A stretch of DNA of 5,446 bases, taken from contig JAJPXW010000262.1 in the NCBI GenBank assembly GCA_021205255.1, positions 1 to 5,446 of the forward strand, given 5' to 3'. Origin of the DNA: Burkholderiales bacterium (GTDB lineage Bacteria; Pseudomonadota; Gammaproteobacteria; Burkholderiales; Burkholderiaceae_F). The notes below the pieces were generated by a model. It was not told the origin of the DNA. It did not search any database and worked only from the letters and a program-made list of their open reading frames with translations. The position numbers and the translations under genes were made by a program. Position 1 is the first letter of the stretch, and each line of letters begins with the position of its first letter. Below, one piece after another: positions 1 to 5,446 of the stretch.

Positions 1-1167
1 GTCTATGTCAGTGCTGTTATCGGGGATATTCGAACTGTTTATCCAAACGTGGCGATTCCCAATATTGGAAATGCCATGCTGCAGGAATGCACTACAGGTT
101 CGAGTTCCAACTTCGTCTGCGGAATTCTTAGGGATACCAGCCTAAGCAACGATGAAAAAACCAGAATTCTTAATTCCGTTGCCAATATCGCATTTGCCGG
201 CGGTGTAATGGGTGTCTCATACGGGGATTTGACGACCGCTCTGGATAGTATCGACCATCACCTGAGTTTTGATTCGGATAATTTCAATGGTGCTGGCTAT
301 CTTTGGGATGCTAATCGGGGAGCCAAGATATGGATCGATGTGAATGGTGGTTGGTCGCACTCCAAAGGTCTCGCCTCTACGGGCATCTACGGCAACTCCT
401 ACAGGACAAGCAACTACGGCTTTGTGCTTGGAATCGACAAGAGACTGGAAAATACCGATGTTGTTTTAGGTGGCGCTTTCAGCTTTAACGATGGGAATCT
501 TAAGAGCTCAGGTGGGGTAATTGGAACAAAAAACAACTATCAATCATACGGTGCCCACATTTATGCAAATTGGAGTCCCACTCCTGTTGTTAACCTTATC
601 GGCTCGGTGAACTGTTTGCATAACAGTTCTGATATTAATCAGACAATCGGAGTCGCTAGTTTCAATAACGCTTCCGCCAAAGTGCAGTCGAACCTCGTTT
701 CTGTTGGGATTAGGGCTGAAAGCTCTCTTCGAGTCAAAGAAGCGATTCAATTCATTCCCCATGTGGAAGCTCGATACATATGGTCCAAGAGTGGAAACTA
801 CGATACTAAGATTGATGGACAGAAACTTTGGGCCAATAGCCCAAAGGCAAATAGCCTTTTGCAGATTCCAATCGGCGTTGCCTATCGCGGCGACTTTGCC
901 ACTAATTCTGGATGGGCTTTGCAACCAAGCGTGGATGTGTCGATCATTCCTCAGCTAGGAAGTGGCAGACAAAGTACGACTTTGAATTACAGAGGTTCTT
1001 CGGATACGGTGACTGGCCAGTTTATGGGTAACCTGGGCTATCAGCTGAAACTCGGAGTCTTAACCGAAAGAGGTAACGCAAGTGTTGGAGTCCTTTATGG
1101 ATTTACTGGCGGAAACAAAGGTCGCGCAGATCAAAGTGTCAAAATTATCGGACGTTTGAAATTCTGA
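1..1167 (+). CDS. Autotransporter outer-membrane beta-barrel protein, 3' part (5' end outside window)
   Basis: Type V secretion protein whose C-terminal barrel sits in the outer membrane and exports or anchors an N-terminal passenger. The frame is open from base 1 with no stop, so the true start lies upstream; the GTG at 49 is only an internal valine codon. The 388 visible residues comprise the end of the passenger or linker (about 1-100), with a Cys pair at 30 and 40 and a helical stretch (LSNDEKTRILNSVANIA), then a barrel of about 285 residues. The barrel begins near the GAKIWIDVNGGWSH segment, shows alternating polar/hydrophobic strands rich in Gly, Asn, Tyr and Trp, and ends in RLKF; a terminal Phe is the usual Bam recognition signal of outer-membrane barrels. 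Family knowledge: autotransporter beta-domains are about 250-300 residues, which fits. The passenger is absent, so its function (adhesin, protease or other) cannot be judged. An intrinsic terminator follows 24 bases after the stop. Confidence 0.88.
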   Translation, partial: VYVSAVIGDIRTVYPNVAIPNIGNAMLQECTTGSSSNFVCGILRDTSLSNDEKTRILNSVANIAFAGGVMGVSYGDLTTALDSIDHHLSFDSDNFNGAGYLWDANRGAKIWIDVNGGWSHSKGLASTGIYGNSYRTSNYGFVLGIDKRLENTDVVLGGAFSFNDGNLKSSGGVIGTKNNYQSYGAHIYANWSPTPVVNLIGSVNCLHNSSDINQTIGVASFNNASAKVQSNLVSVGIRAESSLRVKEAIQFIPHVEARYIWSKSGNYDTKIDGQKLWANSPKANSLLQIPIGVAYRGDFATNSGWALQPSVDVSIIPQLGSGRQSTTLNYRGSSDTVTGQFMGNLGYQLKLGVLTERGNASVGVLYGFTGGNKGRADQSVKIIGRLKF

Positions 1168-1191
1168 CGACCTGAAAAATCATTTGTCGTT

Positions 1192-1224
1192 AGGGGAGAA
1201 GCCGGCAACTTCTCCTCTTTTCTT
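1192..1224 (+). terminator. Rho-independent terminator of the autotransporter gene
   Basis: A ten-pair stem (1192-1201 with 1209-1218, one G-U wobble) encloses the seven-base loop CCGGCAA and is followed directly by TTTCTT. A further five-pair element (ACGAC 1167-1171 with GTCGT 1186-1190) lies just upstream. Position right after the stop, the stem and the T tract together make this the most convincing terminator in the window. Confidence 0.85.
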
Positions 1225-1284
1225 AAGGTTAAGAGAGGTTTCGACCCAATGATACGGTTGGAAGTTGTAAGGCAGTTCTGGCTA

Positions 1285-1304
1285 ATTGATATTTCCATAT
1301 CAAT
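1285..1304. repeat. Perfect 8+8 inverted repeat in convergent spacer
   Basis: ATTGATAT (1285-1292) and ATATCAAT (1297-1304) are exact reverse complements separated by TTCC. In RNA this is an AT-rich hairpin with a four-base loop on either strand; in DNA it resembles an operator dyad. It lies between two converging genes, where an operator would be unexpected and there is no T tract, so its role is unknown. A longer bulged pairing (about 1236-1244 with 1310-1317, AGGTTtCGA with TCGAACCT) encloses it. Confidence 0.5.
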
Positions 1305-1360
1305 AGACTTCGAACCTACCCCATCCGATACGCTGAATTTAAACCTATTGCCATTCGCTA

Positions 1361-1381
1361 AGAGGGAAGGAAATTCCCTTT
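1361..1381 (-). terminator. Possible weak terminator hairpin after the EamA gene
   Basis: AGAGGGAA (1361-1368) pairs with TTCCCTTT (1374-1381) over eight positions, including one G-U pair, around a five-base loop. It begins 26 bases past the stop of the minus-strand transporter gene, where a terminator is expected. No good T tract follows on either strand, so it may be a 3'-end stabilising hairpin or an inefficient terminator. Confidence 0.35.
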
Positions 1382-1406
1382 GAAAATGATCGAATTAAAT
1401 CTGAAG

Positions 1407-2319
1407 TTATCTTCCAGTGGCGGTAATGGACTTCCCTGTTGGCCAGGATAGTATGACCATGTTGGAAATAATGGCTAAACCACCAAGCACTTCCCATACG
1501 TTAAAGGAAGTACCCAGAATTAGGACTGAAAGGACAACAGCCGAAAGAGGTTCGAAGGAATTAAGTATGGCCGATGCGGAAGGAATAATGTAATCGGTGC
1601 TCTTTAAATAGCAGCAGAAGGGCACCACCGTTCCAAACACGATAAGAAAGAGCGAACACAGGAACGTTGTTAAGTTCCAAGTGATTCCGCTGGCAAAGGG
1701 ATTGATAAAAAGGCATGAGAGAAGGCCTTCAATAAGCATTCCCCATCCCACTACGGAAGTGACTCCAATGCGATCCATTACCGAACGGGGTTGAACCGGG
1801 TTGACTGCGCCGAAAGCCGCCGAGACGATTCCCCAGAAAGACCCTTTCCACGAAAGGTCGAGACCTGTAAAGTTGCCTTTTGTGATAATGAAAGCAATTC
1901 CTACAAAGGCCAGGAAAACGCATAAAAATTCCCTGAAAATAGGTCTCCTCCCTTTGAAAAGGAAACTGTAGGCAATGATGAACAAAGGACCGAATCCGAC
2001 CATGATGGTGGCCGTGCCCGCATTGCTGACATCAATTGCCACAAAGAAGGAGTACTGCATCGCCAATATGGAAGAGCCGTAGACGGCCAAGTCCCTGAAA
2101 TTCCGAGAATTCAAAAGATCCCGGAAGGGATTTCTTCTTTGGGTAAAGGCAATAAAGGCTAGCAGTATTACGCCTGCTCCAATCATCCGCTGAGAGGTCA
2201 AGTCGTTGGGAGTAAAGCCCCATTGAGTTATGATATTGCGCAGTAACACCCATCGAACCCCAGCAACAACCCGCAAAGGTAGCCAGACAAAGCCCTTTTA
2301 ATATCGGATGAATTTCCAT
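1407..2319 (-). pseudogene. EamA/DMT-family transporter (RhaT-like), frameshifted
   Basis: Inner-membrane drug/metabolite transporter superfamily member; substrate not predictable. The N-terminal 29 residues (from ATG at 2317-2319, WGSMGVTAQY at the end) are in one frame, and the rest (ITQWGFTPNDLTSQRMIGAG onward) is in another, with the switch at about 2232-2237. The span is 913 bases; adding two restores 304 codons plus TAA. An ATATATC tract reduced to ATATC would do exactly this and gives AQY-II-TQWGF, with the helix 1 to helix 2 spacing usual for the family. The rebuilt protein has two EamA domains (about 6-148 and 160-297) and ten hydrophobic segments. An in-frame TAA ten bases upstream rules out a longer N-terminus. 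The ribosome site is mediocre (AGGAG 13 bases before ATG). A weak promoter may lie at 2365-2391 (TTGCCA, 15-base gap, TAGAGT). It could be a real inactivation, a phase-variable allele or a sequencing error. Family assignment is firm; pseudogene status is less sure. Confidence 0.82.
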
Positions 2320-2562
2320 GACCTGTCTTTAGCTCCTAGTTTATCTTTGCGTTTCTGAAAAACTACTCTAATGCTTTCAAGCCCTTGGCAAGCTTTCAAA
2401 CTAGACTAATTTTTGTGGGCTGGCGGTCAAAGAGATCTTTTTATAGGGCTTGCGATAATTAAACCTTTCTGTCCATAACACTTTTTTCTGTCAGTAAAGC
2501 AGGTGCTCTTAGTCAAAGTTAGTCTATTTGTTGCTATTGGCGTTAGCTTTAATGCCCACTGA

Positions 2563-2590
2563 GGTTTTTTATGGTGGAGAGAAAACCATA
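2563..2590 (+). other. Two mutually exclusive short hairpins
   Basis: TATGGT (2570-2575) pairs perfectly with ACCATA (2585-2590) around nine bases. Alternatively GGTTTT (2563-2568) pairs with AAAACC (2582-2587). The two stems share bases 2585-2587 and cannot form together. They lie just before a good ribosome-binding sequence and a short ORF. Each stem is only six pairs, so chance is a serious alternative. Confidence 0.25.
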
Positions 2591-2602
2591 GGTAGGATCT
2601 TA

Positions 2603-2659
2603 ATGTTATGGAAAATGGCTAGTTGCGGTTTTGGCTTTAAATTTGTTTTTGTGAATTGA
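2603..2659 (+). CDS. Possible 18-residue leader peptide (speculative)
   Basis: ATG at 2603 is preceded by AGGTAGGA (2590-2597), leaving five bases, which is a better ribosome site than that of the annotated gene downstream. It encodes MLWKMASCGFGFKFVFVN and stops at TGA 2657-2659, 100 bases before the 185-residue gene. The peptide is hydrophobic and aromatic-rich (five Phe, one Trp). No run of one regulatory amino acid of the classic attenuation type is obvious, apart from the Phe content. Short ORFs with chance ribosome sites are common in AT-rich DNA, so this is a lead only. Confidence 0.18.
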   Translation: MLWKMASCGFGFKFVFVN

Positions 2660-2759
2660 AGACTGTTTACGAGAGCATCATTGGCAATGTGTTTTCTAAA
2701 GTAAGCTATTAGGATAAATTTCCTATTGATTTAACGGTTTAGGAATTAGGCGATAGAAG

Positions 2760-3317
2760 ATGGTCGATAAAAAGTTGCAAGAAATCTATCGGAGCTTTGA
2801 TGAATTGAAATTATGCCTAGCGATCCTTGAACAAGTCTATTTTTGGATTTGGAAAGATAAGGAAGCCTGGGATATGCAGGAACAAAATCCTTCAGAAGAA
2901 TATGAGTGGGGTTATGCCCGGGCCATGGATGACATGCAACCCGTAATGCGTAACTTAGTTGGATCCATCAAGGATTGGCCAAGCCAACAACTCTCCCGCC
3001 TTAATGAGGGCACAGGCTCTCCACGGCGCAATAAAGATAAAGATAAGTTGGAAGAACTACAAACAAGATTGAAAAGGGTGTATCAGAGCTTGGATCCTGA
3101 AAACCTTATCGACAGTCATTGGAAAGATCAGGAAAGATATGTCAACTATTCTGCGTCTCAGCTTTTGCTTCTGCTCTATTCCTTATCGGACGAAGCCCCT
3201 TTTGACGTTCAGCAGCAGATAGACAAAATAGCGAAATACTATGGTGAGAAAATTCTTTTTGACCCTAGAAGAAATCAATACGAACAAGGACAAGCCAAGA
3301 AAAAAGGCGACTCTTAG
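2760..3317 (+). CDS. Hypothetical protein, 185 residues, soluble and charged
   Basis: I do not recognise this protein. It has no signal peptide or membrane segment and looks mainly helical and cytoplasmic. Two segments (about 1-85 and 97-170) flank a basic linker, SPRRNKDKDK (87-96), and the end is Lys/Gln-rich (178-183). The two segments share sparse landmarks: YRSFD (10-14) and YQSLD (108-112), each followed by WKDKE (31-35) or WKDQE (121-125), which hints at an old internal duplication. The start is fixed by an in-frame TAG two codons upstream of ATG 2760; the ribosome site is weak (AGG about nine bases before). Codon use looks coding throughout and no frameshift is seen. It is transcribed alone, converging on the minus-strand gene at 3550-4677. 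The neighbouring Abi gene suggests an accessory island, but no function can be inferred. Confidence 0.75.
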   Translation: MVDKKLQEIYRSFDELKLCLAILEQVYFWIWKDKEAWDMQEQNPSEEYEWGYARAMDDMQPVMRNLVGSIKDWPSQQLSRLNEGTGSPRRNKDKDKLEELQTRLKRVYQSLDPENLIDSHWKDQERYVNYSASQLLLLLYSLSDEAPFDVQQQIDKIAKYYGEKILFDPRRNQYEQGQAKKKGDS

Positions 3318-3378
3318 CGCCTCGATTCGTTGCTCTGGCTCTAATTTTGAACGAGGTCAATTTCCACAAACTAGATAG

Positions 3379-3433
3379 TAGAGGCAGCATATCTTTCAGG
3401 AGAGCTTCAAAAGATTCGACAAGATTGCCTCTA
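3379..3433. repeat. Nested inverted repeat between convergent genes
   Basis: TAGAGGCA (3379-3386) and TGCCTCTA (3426-3433) are perfect complements 39 bases apart. Inside, ATCTTT (3391-3396) pairs with AAAGAT (3410-3415). Together they can fold into one two-tier stem-loop on either strand. It lies in the spacer between the stops of the 185- and 375-residue genes, so it could act as a two-way 3' end, but there is no T tract. A CCTCG/CGAGG pair (3320-3324 with 3352-3356) lies nearer the 185-residue gene's stop. Confidence 0.4.
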
Positions 3434-3533
3434 TTAAAGATTGGTCTTGTCTAGAAAGGCATGTTTGGACCTTTTCTGCATGAAGCTTGCTAAGTGGCTT
3501 CCCGAATCGGCAATAGGAATGTAATGAATGAAA

Positions 3534-3547
3534 CTGTCTTACGACAG
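3534..3547 (-). terminator. Small GNRA-loop hairpin just after the 375-residue gene
   Basis: Read on the minus strand, CTGTC-GTAA-GACAG starts two bases past the TAA stop and is followed by TTTCATT. The five-pair stem is capped by GTAA, a stable GNRA-type tetraloop. The stem is short and the T tract only three long, so it is at best a weak terminator or a 3'-end stabiliser. Confidence 0.35.
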
Positions 3548-3549
3548 CG

Positions 3550-4677
3550 TTAATTATTACCAATCCTTCCAAAAGCACTTTGTCCTAATGGATCGTTTAC
3601 GGCTTGCCAAGGTGGAGAAGCTTTAAAGTCTTTTGCTTTCAAAAGCAAGTTTTTCAGCTCAACCAAATGGCGATAGTGTAGCAATCCAGCCGGATTAAGT
3701 TTTAGGGGATGCATCTGTGCAGTAACTAAGGACTTTTCCATATCAGATGGAAAGGCAGAGTCTTGGCGGTTCGACCCCTCCAAATTGACCAATGTGTTTT
3801 GATCTTTTAGAGTAAAGCCAAATTTATCTATTGAGTGAGATATTCTGCCAATCCCTAGAATCGCAGTGAGCAACATGCTTTGAAAAGCTACCTGGAGTTG
3901 CCGTTGAAGACGTTGAGGGTTTTTATCTCTTATCGGCAAAAGTTCAAATATCGATTCCTCTTTTCTCGCTTGTCGTACTTTTTCAGCTTGCAGACATAAG
4001 TCAAAAGCTTGGAAATTGGTAATAGTGGCTTCTTGTTGGTTATATTGATTTGCAGCGGCTAGAAATGCAATGTCGGAGCTTATTGATTGGCAAAAGGATC
4101 TCCAATCAAACTCGTATACCGGCGTAATCAAATAATGTCTTAGATTAAACGTATTCGCAACTGAACTTAGGGAACTCCAAATACGGTGGTTATCTAAGGA
4201 AGATGACAAAATTTTCTCCACTTCAGTTTTGTAAAAGGACACTGGTGGCTTATCTTCCTTGTATGCACTAAGACTAGAGGTCAAGTTTGTGGCGAAAGCC
4301 ATCTTGGCGCTGTGGCGTGCCTTTTCCGTAAGGTAATGCCCAGGATCATTCTTTGTTGAGTCCGACTCAATGAAAACGATCTCTGGATTTTCTTTATTTT
4401 CTGGTAAGAGAACCAATATAGAGCCATCTAGTGTTTTACTAGTCGGGATTAAGCTACCAATTGTCCTAGCGATAGCCCTGCATTCTTCAAAAGGATTTTT
4501 ATCCGAACGCACAGATGGTCTTACCATTGACTGGCCAAATTTCCGGCGGTGCAATAATTCGGCTTCCCAAACGAATGGTAGAAGGTTCTTGAAATCCATA
4601 CGACCGCCGTTCATCCAAATTATCAATGCCGATACTTCCATAACAATGGAATCTAGGCGGTGAGGCTCCCTAGCCAT
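3550..4677 (-). CDS. Hypothetical protein, 375 residues, divergent partner of the abi gene
   Basis: I do not recognise this family. The start is set at ATG 4675-4677: GGAG (4687-4684) sits six bases ahead, and a perfect TATAAT -10 (4710-4705) would start transcription near 4698, so the longer frame from TTG at 4701 would begin outside the mRNA. The protein starts MAREPHRLDSIV. It has no signal peptide. Residues 84-104 look like paired strands (GSILVLLP, then PEIVFIES), about 140-210 mixed, and 218-285 a long helical, Gln/Arg-rich region ending in the hydrophobic MLLTAILGIGRI, possibly a buried helix rather than a membrane span. The C-terminus (about 325-375) has basic helices, then SPPWQAVNDP. 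No catalytic motif (Walker, HNH, PD-ExK, HEPN) is evident. It is divergent from the Abi_2 gene across 101 bases, which suggests joint control. Possible roles are partner, sensor, or an unrelated island gene; sequence alone does not decide. Confidence 0.78.
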   Translation of the reverse strand: MAREPHRLDSIVMEVSALIIWMNGGRMDFKNLLPFVWEAELLHRRKFGQSMVRPSVRSDKNPFEECRAIARTIGSLIPTSKTLDGSILVLLPENKENPEIVFIESDSTKNDPGHYLTEKARHSAKMAFATNLTSSLSAYKEDKPPVSFYKTEVEKILSSSLDNHRIWSSLSSVANTFNLRHYLITPVYEFDWRSFCQSISSDIAFLAAANQYNQQEATITNFQAFDLCLQAEKVRQARKEESIFELLPIRDKNPQRLQRQLQVAFQSMLLTAILGIGRISHSIDKFGFTLKDQNTLVNLEGSNRQDSAFPSDMEKSLVTAQMHPLKLNPAGLLHYRHLVELKNLLLKAKDFKASPPWQAVNDPLGQSAFGRIGNN

Positions 4678-4683
4678 AATTTT

Positions 4684-4710
4684 CTCCATTTGCACACTCA
4701 AGGGATTATA
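4684..4710 (-). promoter_or_regulatory. Promoter -10 and ribosome site of the 375-residue gene
   Basis: On the minus strand a consensus TATAAT occupies 4710-4705; a -35 is poor (TTAAGT at a 17-base gap). The predicted transcript starts near 4698, giving a leader of about 20 bases with GGAG (4687-4684) before ATG 4677. This short leader is what decides the start codon. Confidence 0.6.
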
Positions 4711-4715
4711 TTTTT

Positions 4716-4750
4716 AAAGCTGTCCTAACTTAATGAATATTTATAGCTTT
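4716..4750. promoter_or_regulatory. Dyad in the shared divergent promoter region
   Basis: AAAGCT (4716-4721) and AGCTTT (4745-4750) are exact complements 23 bases apart, with centres about 29 bases apart, close to three helical turns. They lie upstream of the -10 of the minus gene and overlap the AT-rich TATTTATAG stretch (4738-4746) that is the likeliest -10 area for the abi gene. A regulator bound here could control both genes. Six-base arms in AT-rich DNA can arise by chance. Confidence 0.3.
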
Positions 4751-4778
4751 CACTGACTCGAAGCGATGGAGGCAAGCA

Positions 4779-5446
4779 ATGGAGCCATACGAGAAAAAAT
4801 ACACCACTCCCGCAGCTCAGGTACAAGCTTTAAAAGATAACGGATTATTGTTTGCAGAAGGGGAAGGGCCTGACAGCGAAACCTATGCAAAAATTTTCAT
4901 TGAACGGGTGGGATTCACAAGGTTCAAAACATATCTCTATTTTTTCAGTAATGACGAATATCAAAATCAAGACGAAACAGAGGCAATGGAAAAAGAAATG
5001 GCCGATGATAACGGGCCTAGCAAATACTTAGAAAAGACCTCTTTCGCAGATGTAAAGCGAGTTTATGACTTTGATGTTAGGTTGCGAAGCCTTGTGGCGG
5101 AAGCACTTGGAGAAGTAGAAGTTACCATAAGGAGTATTTGGGCCAACATACTTTCAAAAAAAGATACAGGTGCCCACGCTTACCGTAATCCAAAATATTT
5201 TTATTCAGGTGAGGATTTCCTTAAAGATAAGCTGATGAATAAGCAGCCTCTAACAAAGGATCAATTAGATGCCTCCTTAGATGCCTATTTTGATAAAAGA
5301 ATTGAGGAAGAGGAAGAAAAACGTCAGAAAAAAAATGAAAAGCGCGGGGATGCGAACTCTAATAATCAAAATAAACAGAAACAACCCTTAGGTCAAGGTA
5401 ATACGCAAAACCCAGGAGGAAAAGGAAAAAATAAAAAATATTATTA
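4779..5446 (+). CDS. Abi_2 (AbiD/AbiF-type) abortive-infection protein, runs off window end
   Basis: Abi_2-family proteins (lactococcal AbiD, AbiD1, AbiF) halt phage growth, and the family has been placed among HEPN-like RNA-acting proteins. Start: ATG 4779 with GGAGG (4768-4772) six bases ahead, the best ribosome site in the window. Visible residues 1-222 show family landmarks: YTTPAAQVQALKDNGLLF (8-25), IFIERVGFTRFKTYLYFF (39-56), and the core TSFADVKRVYDFDVRLRSLV (87-106) with ALGEVEVTIRSIWANILS (109-126), then GAHAYRNPKYF (131-141). Family members usually have His about six residues after the conserved Arg of IR; here Arg118 is followed by Ile124, with Asn123 beside it. After 141 comes a low-complexity region: acidic helix (174-181), then Lys/Asn/Gln/Gly-rich to the edge. 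The usual second half, with an RNxxxH-type motif, is not in view. The last bases are TAT TAT TA, so a stop may complete one base beyond, or the gene may continue. Divergent from the 375-residue gene. Confidence 0.85.
   Translation, partial: MEPYEKKYTTPAAQVQALKDNGLLFAEGEGPDSETYAKIFIERVGFTRFKTYLYFFSNDEYQNQDETEAMEKEMADDNGPSKYLEKTSFADVKRVYDFDVRLRSLVAEALGEVEVTIRSIWANILSKKDTGAHAYRNPKYFYSGEDFLKDKLMNKQPLTKDQLDASLDAYFDKRIEEEEEKRQKKNEKRGDANSNNQNKQKQPLGQGNTQNPGGKGKNKKYY

Larger units (their letters stand above)
2320..2759. other. 440-base AT-rich region between divergent genes, no convincing gene
   Basis: This region separates the start of the minus-strand transporter from that of the plus-strand 185-residue gene. 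It contains a direct repeat GCTTTCAA (2373-2380 and 2392-2399), TTAGTC twice near 2510-2524, a possible minus promoter for the transporter (2391 to 2365), hairpins around 2563-2590, a possible 18-codon ORF (2603-2659), and a TAGGA/TCCTA dyad (2710-2714 with 2721-2725) about 35 bases before the next start. No strong sigma70 promoter for the downstream gene was found; TTGGCA at 2681-2686 is a possible -35 without a good -10. Its length exceeds what two promoters need, so a small RNA or decayed sequence is possible, but nothing recognisable was seen. Confidence 0.5.

Noticed and set aside
544..924. Minus-strand open frame of 126 codons inside the autotransporter gene
   Set aside because: It lies wholly within the barrel-coding region, whose protein pattern is clear, has no domain-like features, and is a shadow of the plus-strand gene.
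1297..1325. Minus-strand GTAGG-TTCGAAG-TCTAT resembling a tRNA T-arm
   Set aside because: The stem needs two G-U pairs, including the normally invariant closing pair, and no matching acceptor, D-arm or anticodon arm is found upstream, so it is not a tRNA.
3396..3578. Minus-strand open frame of 60 codons overlapping the end of the 375-residue gene
   Set aside because: It overlaps the last codons of a well-supported gene and spans the inverted repeat; the translation has no recognisable features.
4370..4663. Plus-strand open frame of 97 codons inside the 375-residue gene
   Set aside because: It is fully antisense to a gene with a good promoter and ribosome site, and its translation shows no family features.
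4678..4701. Longer start (TTG at 4701) for the 375-residue gene
   Set aside because: It lacks a ribosome site and lies at or upstream of the transcription start expected from the TATAAT at 4710-4705, whereas ATG 4677 has GGAG at ideal spacing.
2320..5446. CRISPR array or Cas13-like system suggested by the Abi_2 gene
   Set aside because: No regularly spaced direct repeats occur anywhere in the window; the only repeats are short single pairs such as GCTTTCAA, and no cas-like gene is present.

Overview
The window looks like a piece of a Gram-negative bacterial chromosome of low to moderate GC (roughly 40-45% by eye). The clearest clue is the first gene, the C-terminal part of a type V (autotransporter) outer-membrane protein ending in the terminal phenylalanine typical of outer-membrane barrels. 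The barrel and linker style recalls the large autotransporter families of gut Burkholderiales such as Sutterellaceae. That placement is from memory of family style and is tentative.

Layout: (i) 1-1167, plus strand, 3' part of an autotransporter gene, closed by a strong intrinsic terminator at 1192-1224. (ii) 1168-1406, a structured spacer between convergent genes, with three hairpins. (iii) 1407-2319, minus strand, a ten-helix EamA/DMT-family metabolite transporter whose reading frame is broken near 2232-2237; restoring one AT dinucleotide gives an intact 304-residue protein. (iv) 2320-2759, an AT-rich region of 440 bases between divergent genes, with no convincing gene, several small repeats and hairpins, and one possible 18-codon leader ORF. 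(v) 2760-3317, plus strand, an unrecognised 185-residue charged soluble protein. (vi) 3318-3549, a spacer between convergent genes with a nested inverted repeat. (vii) 3550-4677, minus strand, an unrecognised 375-residue soluble protein with a clear start, ribosome binding site and consensus -10 box. (viii) 4779 to the window edge, plus strand, an Abi_2 (AbiD/AbiF-type) abortive-infection protein with an unusual low-complexity C-terminal region, running off the end.

The right half (2760-5446) reads as accessory DNA: two orphan proteins beside an abortive-infection family gene. The 375-residue gene and the abi gene are divergent and share a control region of 101 bases containing a 6+6 dyad. 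That pair is the best candidate here for an undescribed defence or toxin-antitoxin-like unit. The evidence is the Abi_2 match plus gene arrangement; nothing in the sequence shows that the two proteins cooperate. The left half is ordinary envelope and transport content, with no visible functional link to the right half.
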